Both the position numbers and the translations under genes were made by a program. DNA of 64,000 nt from Bacteroidales bacterium (lineage in GTDB: Bacteria > Bacteroidota > Bacteroidia > Bacteroidales > UBA932): assembly GCA_022653735.1 (NCBI GenBank), contig JALCSU010000008.1:1-64000 (forward strand). Direction: 5' to 3'. Positions 61,777 through 64,000 of the stretch are shown piece after piece (positions within the stretch are counted from its first letter, which is position 1; each line of letters starts with the position of its first letter). Under the pieces are notes generated by a model. It was not told the DNA's origin, ran no database searches, and worked only from the letters and a program-made list of their open reading frames with translations.

Positions 61777-62477
61777 TTATATTAATTTGAACAGGTCATC
61801 CATTCGGACGAGGCTTTGGACCGAATTCGAATATTGGTTGCAAACAAGCCCGAATGTGGTTATGAGAGTAAGCTGCAAGGACTTTTTTGTGTGCGTCTCA
61901 CTCTGAAAAGCATCAATTTTCTCACGCAACTCCTCGTCTGTGTCCTTGTCTATCGTATAATCACTTCCCGAGAATTTCATCTCACAGATATTCATGACAT
62001 TATCGGCTCTGTCGATTACCATGTCTATTTGCGCTCCACCTTCTTTCCTGCGGCTGAGCCAAGGCATTGTTTCAGTTTGCACCCCTGCAATTCCCAAGGC
62101 GGATTTGATCTGTCTGACATGGAGAAAGCAAATGTTTTCGAAAGTATAGCCTCTCCATGCATTGAGCATCGGGGAGATCAGATTGTCCTGCCAGAAGCGT
62201 TCATTTGTCGTTTTTTTCTTATCCTTGAAATAAAGCCAGAACAAACAGAATGAGTCAATGACTCGGTAACGTACATCTGTCCGAGGACCGTCGTAATTGT
62301 TGAATGAGCCAATGAACCCACTTGCCTCTAAGGCTTTGAGAGAACCGGTCAAGGAGCCGCCAGAAGTTATGCCGGAGGCTCCGGAGAGTTCTTTCCTAGT
62401 CATCCCATAGCGTTTCTTGCCTAACTGTCGGTGAGTTCCTGAGTCTCTTTAAGTCTGCCTATTATTTTCTGCGCCAT
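61777..62477 (-). pseudogene. AAA ATPase (DUF4143/DUF234 type) with large internal deletion
   Basis: The start and the C-terminal half of a roughly 470-aa ATPase remain. ATG 62477 opens MAQKIIGRLKETQELTDS and stops; a second frame then gives KKRYGMTRKELSGASG and runs to 61777 through CEMKFSGSDYTIDKDTDEEL, the nuclease-like end of these proteins. The whole Walker A/B region is missing, so a deletion of about 0.7 kb joined the two parts out of frame near 62424. The gene cannot make an ATPase. It is preceded by a regular repeat array, and its stop overlaps a possible start of the U32 gene. Confidence 0.82.
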
Positions 62478-62507
62478 GCTACTCTCATTTTGTCACGAAT
62501 ATAAAAA

Positions 62508-62624
62508 ATTGGCTGGATATGTCCAACTTATTCAGCCAAATTCATCATCTTCGACCTGGTTTTGGCTGAATATCTTCGGTTTATTCAGCCAGATTTGCGC
62601 CGAATTGCCATGTTTTGGCTGAAT
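62508..62624. repeat. Five-site alternating array (ATTCAGCCAAA / TTTGGCTGAAT)
   Basis: Sites at 62508-62518, 62530-62540, 62561-62571, 62583-62593 and 62614-62624. Orientation alternates and spacing is 22, 31, 22, 31 bp, giving a 53-bp period (five helical turns). It lies upstream of the ATPase pseudogene, with a minus-strand TTTTTTATATTCG stretch (62511-62499 region) between. This looks like an operator for a protein that binds as paired dimers. Confidence 0.8.
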
Positions 62625-62680
62625 TAATCTTGGCAGGCTTCATATCCGGAGGCGGGTCTTCGACTTTCCTAATAAATTAA

Positions 62681-62688
62681 TATATTTG
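62681..62688 (+). promoter_or_regulatory. sufB promoter (-7 element)
   Basis: TATATTTG, 21 bp before the sufB ATG. The upstream element is weak (TTCG at 62659). Confidence 0.5.
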
Positions 62689-62709
62689 TAATTCTTAAAC
62701 AATTAGAAA

Positions 62710-64000
62710 ATGGCAGAAGACGATATATTGAAGAACATTACTCAGCAGGAGTATAAAGAGGGCTTCGTGACGGACGTACGGCAGGAGTTTATCCCAAAAG
62801 GGCTGAATGAGAGCATCATCCGCACTATTTCCAGGCTGAAAGATGAGCCGGACTGGCTTTTGGAGTTCCGTCTGGACGCTTTCGGGAAATGGAAGAAAAT
62901 GAATATGCCGCATTGGGGGCATCTGGATTTGCCAGAAATAGATTTTCAGAATATTATCTATTATGCTGCTCCGAAGCGTGACGAAGACAGGCCGAAAGAA
63001 ATCGATCCGAAGCTGGAAGAAACTTTCGAGAAGCTGGGCATTCCTGTGCGAGAAAGAGAGGCTTTGGCTGGAGTCGTAGCAGTTGATGCCGTGTTCGACT
63101 CTGTTTCAGTCGCCACGACATTCAGGAAATCGCTGGCTGAGAAAGGCATAATTTTCTGCAGCTTCAATGAGGCTGTTCACGAGCATCCGGATCTGGTGCG
63201 CAAATACCTGGCTTCGGTTGTGCCTGCAGGGGATAATTTCTTCGCGGCGCTCAATTCGGCGGTTTTCAGCGATGGCAGCTTCTGTTATATTCCAAAAGGG
63301 GTGAAATGCCCGATGGAACTGTCAAGCTATTTCAGAATCAACGCTGCCGGCACCGGGCAGTTCGAACGCACTCTCATTGTCGCCGATGAAGGCTCTTCGC
63401 TCAGTTACATGGAGGGCTGCACCGCCCCTATGAGGGACGAGAATCAGCTGCATGCGGCTGTGGTGGAAATAGTTGTCGAGGCTGGGGCTGACGTGAAGTA
63501 CTCCACGGTTCAGAACTGGTACCCGGGAGATGCGCAGGGCCGAGGAGGAATCCTTAACCTGGTGACCAAGAGGGGAATATGCAAGGGCGAGGGGAGTCAT
63601 CTAAGCTGGACGCAGGTGGAGACCGGCTCAGCGATTACTTGGAAATATCCTTCCACAATCCTCAGGGGCGACAATTCTTCGTCGGAGTTCTATTCTGTAG
63701 CTGTCACTAATAATTTTCAGCAGGCCGACACTGGAACCAAGATGGTGCATATCGGGCGGAACACCAAGAGCCGTATCGTGAGCAAAGGCATTTCGGCTGG
63801 TCGCAGCCAGAATAGTTACAGAGGTCTCGTGCGCATGAACAAAGGAGCTCAAAACGCTCGCAACTATTCTCAGTGCGACAGCCTCCTGATTGGCTCGCAA
63901 TGCGGTGCGCACACGTTCCCTGACATTCAGAGCTACAACCCTACGGCGATCGTGGAGCATGAGGCGACCACTTCTAAAATCAGCGATGAACAGCTGTTCT
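62710..64000 (+). CDS. sufB: Fe-S cluster assembly protein SufB (3' end beyond window)
   Basis: Scaffold subunit of SufBCD, which builds [4Fe-4S] clusters. The first 430 residues are present, beginning [20 protein letters not shown]. Family segments: [77 protein letters not shown] and [16 protein letters not shown]. The conserved late Cys and the Glu/His of the assembly site ([17 protein letters not shown]) are seen. The frame runs off the window; sufC and sufD are expected next. Promoter box at 62681. Confidence 0.97.
   Translation, partial: MAEDDILKNITQQEYKEGFVTDVRQEFIPKGLNESIIRTISRLKDEPDWLLEFRLDAFGKWKKMNMPHWGHLDLPEIDFQNIIYYAAPKRDEDRPKEIDPKLEETFEKLGIPVREREALAGVVAVDAVFDSVSVATTFRKSLAEKGIIFCSFNEAVHEHPDLVRKYLASVVPAGDNFFAALNSAVFSDGSFCYIPKGVKCPMELSSYFRINAAGTGQFERTLIVADEGSSLSYMEGCTAPMRDENQLHAAVVEIVVEAGADVKYSTVQNWYPGDAQGRGGILNLVTKRGICKGEGSHLSWTQVETGSAITWKYPSTILRGDNSSSEFYSVAVTNNFQQADTGTKMVHIGRNTKSRIVSKGISAGRSQNSYRGLVRMNKGAQNARNYSQCDSLLIGSQCGAHTFPDIQSYNPTAIVEHEATTSKISDEQLF

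Overview
The window reads as a chromosomal segment of a gut-type Bacteroidales (Bacteroidota). The evidence is two SusC/SusD pairs, a fused SecDF, an ECF sigma/anti-sigma pair beside a TonB-type outer-membrane protein, no Shine-Dalgarno leaders, and many promoters of the Bacteroidota type (TTG/TTTG, 19-21 bp, TAnnTTTG). Genus cannot be fixed from the sequence alone.

1-7.9 kb is a glycan-use region: SusC (cut by the window edge), SusD, a secreted endo/exonuclease/phosphatase-fold enzyme, a serine hydrolase, a frameshifted Rpn-nuclease remnant and a GH2 beta-galactosidase. 8-11.5 kb is the str operon (rpsL-rpsG-fusA-rpsJ). It is followed not by the rest of the S10 operon but by a CAU tRNA and an FAD oxidoreductase. 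13.7-26.2 kb holds a small porin, NhaA, a second SusC/SusD pair, a PD40/SPOR-type protein and SecDF.

26.4-33.45 kb is an accessory island inserted in the 3' end of tRNA-Leu(UAA). A 15-bp copy of the tRNA 3' end lies at the far side, followed by what looks like the tRNA's original terminator. The island carries relics of IS1634-type and IS66-type elements, an AbiEi/AbiEii pair joined to a metallophosphoesterase, a ParD/ParE pair, and a DUF4143 ATPase preceded by three 23-bp repeats. No integrase is visible. Beyond the island come an ECF sigma/anti-sigma/STN outer-membrane protein cassette (33.7-37.4 kb) and a large TOTE-type primase-helicase-PLD protein (37.7-40.5 kb). Upstream of the latter lie a possible tiny gene and a structured non-coding stretch.

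41.5-44.7 kb contains a porin that lost its start, a small membrane peptide, a candidate small RNA, a thioesterase, and a collapsed trp operon in which trpC, trpF and trpA are each cut and spliced together. 44.8-50.5 kb is the rod-shape operon mreB-mreC-mreD-mrdA-rodA (minus strand). 50.5-58.5 kb holds ispD, an Lrp-type regulator, topA, a class A PBP, ddl and prmC, so much of it is cell-wall synthesis. The right end holds a lipoprotein, a U32 protein, a DUF4143/DUF234-type ATPase pseudogene with a regular 53-bp operator-like array upstream, and the start of sufB.

The most notable items are the three-gene AbiE-phosphoesterase operon, the TOTE-type protein with its odd upstream region, the repeat arrays in front of both ATPase genes, and the trp operon collapse.
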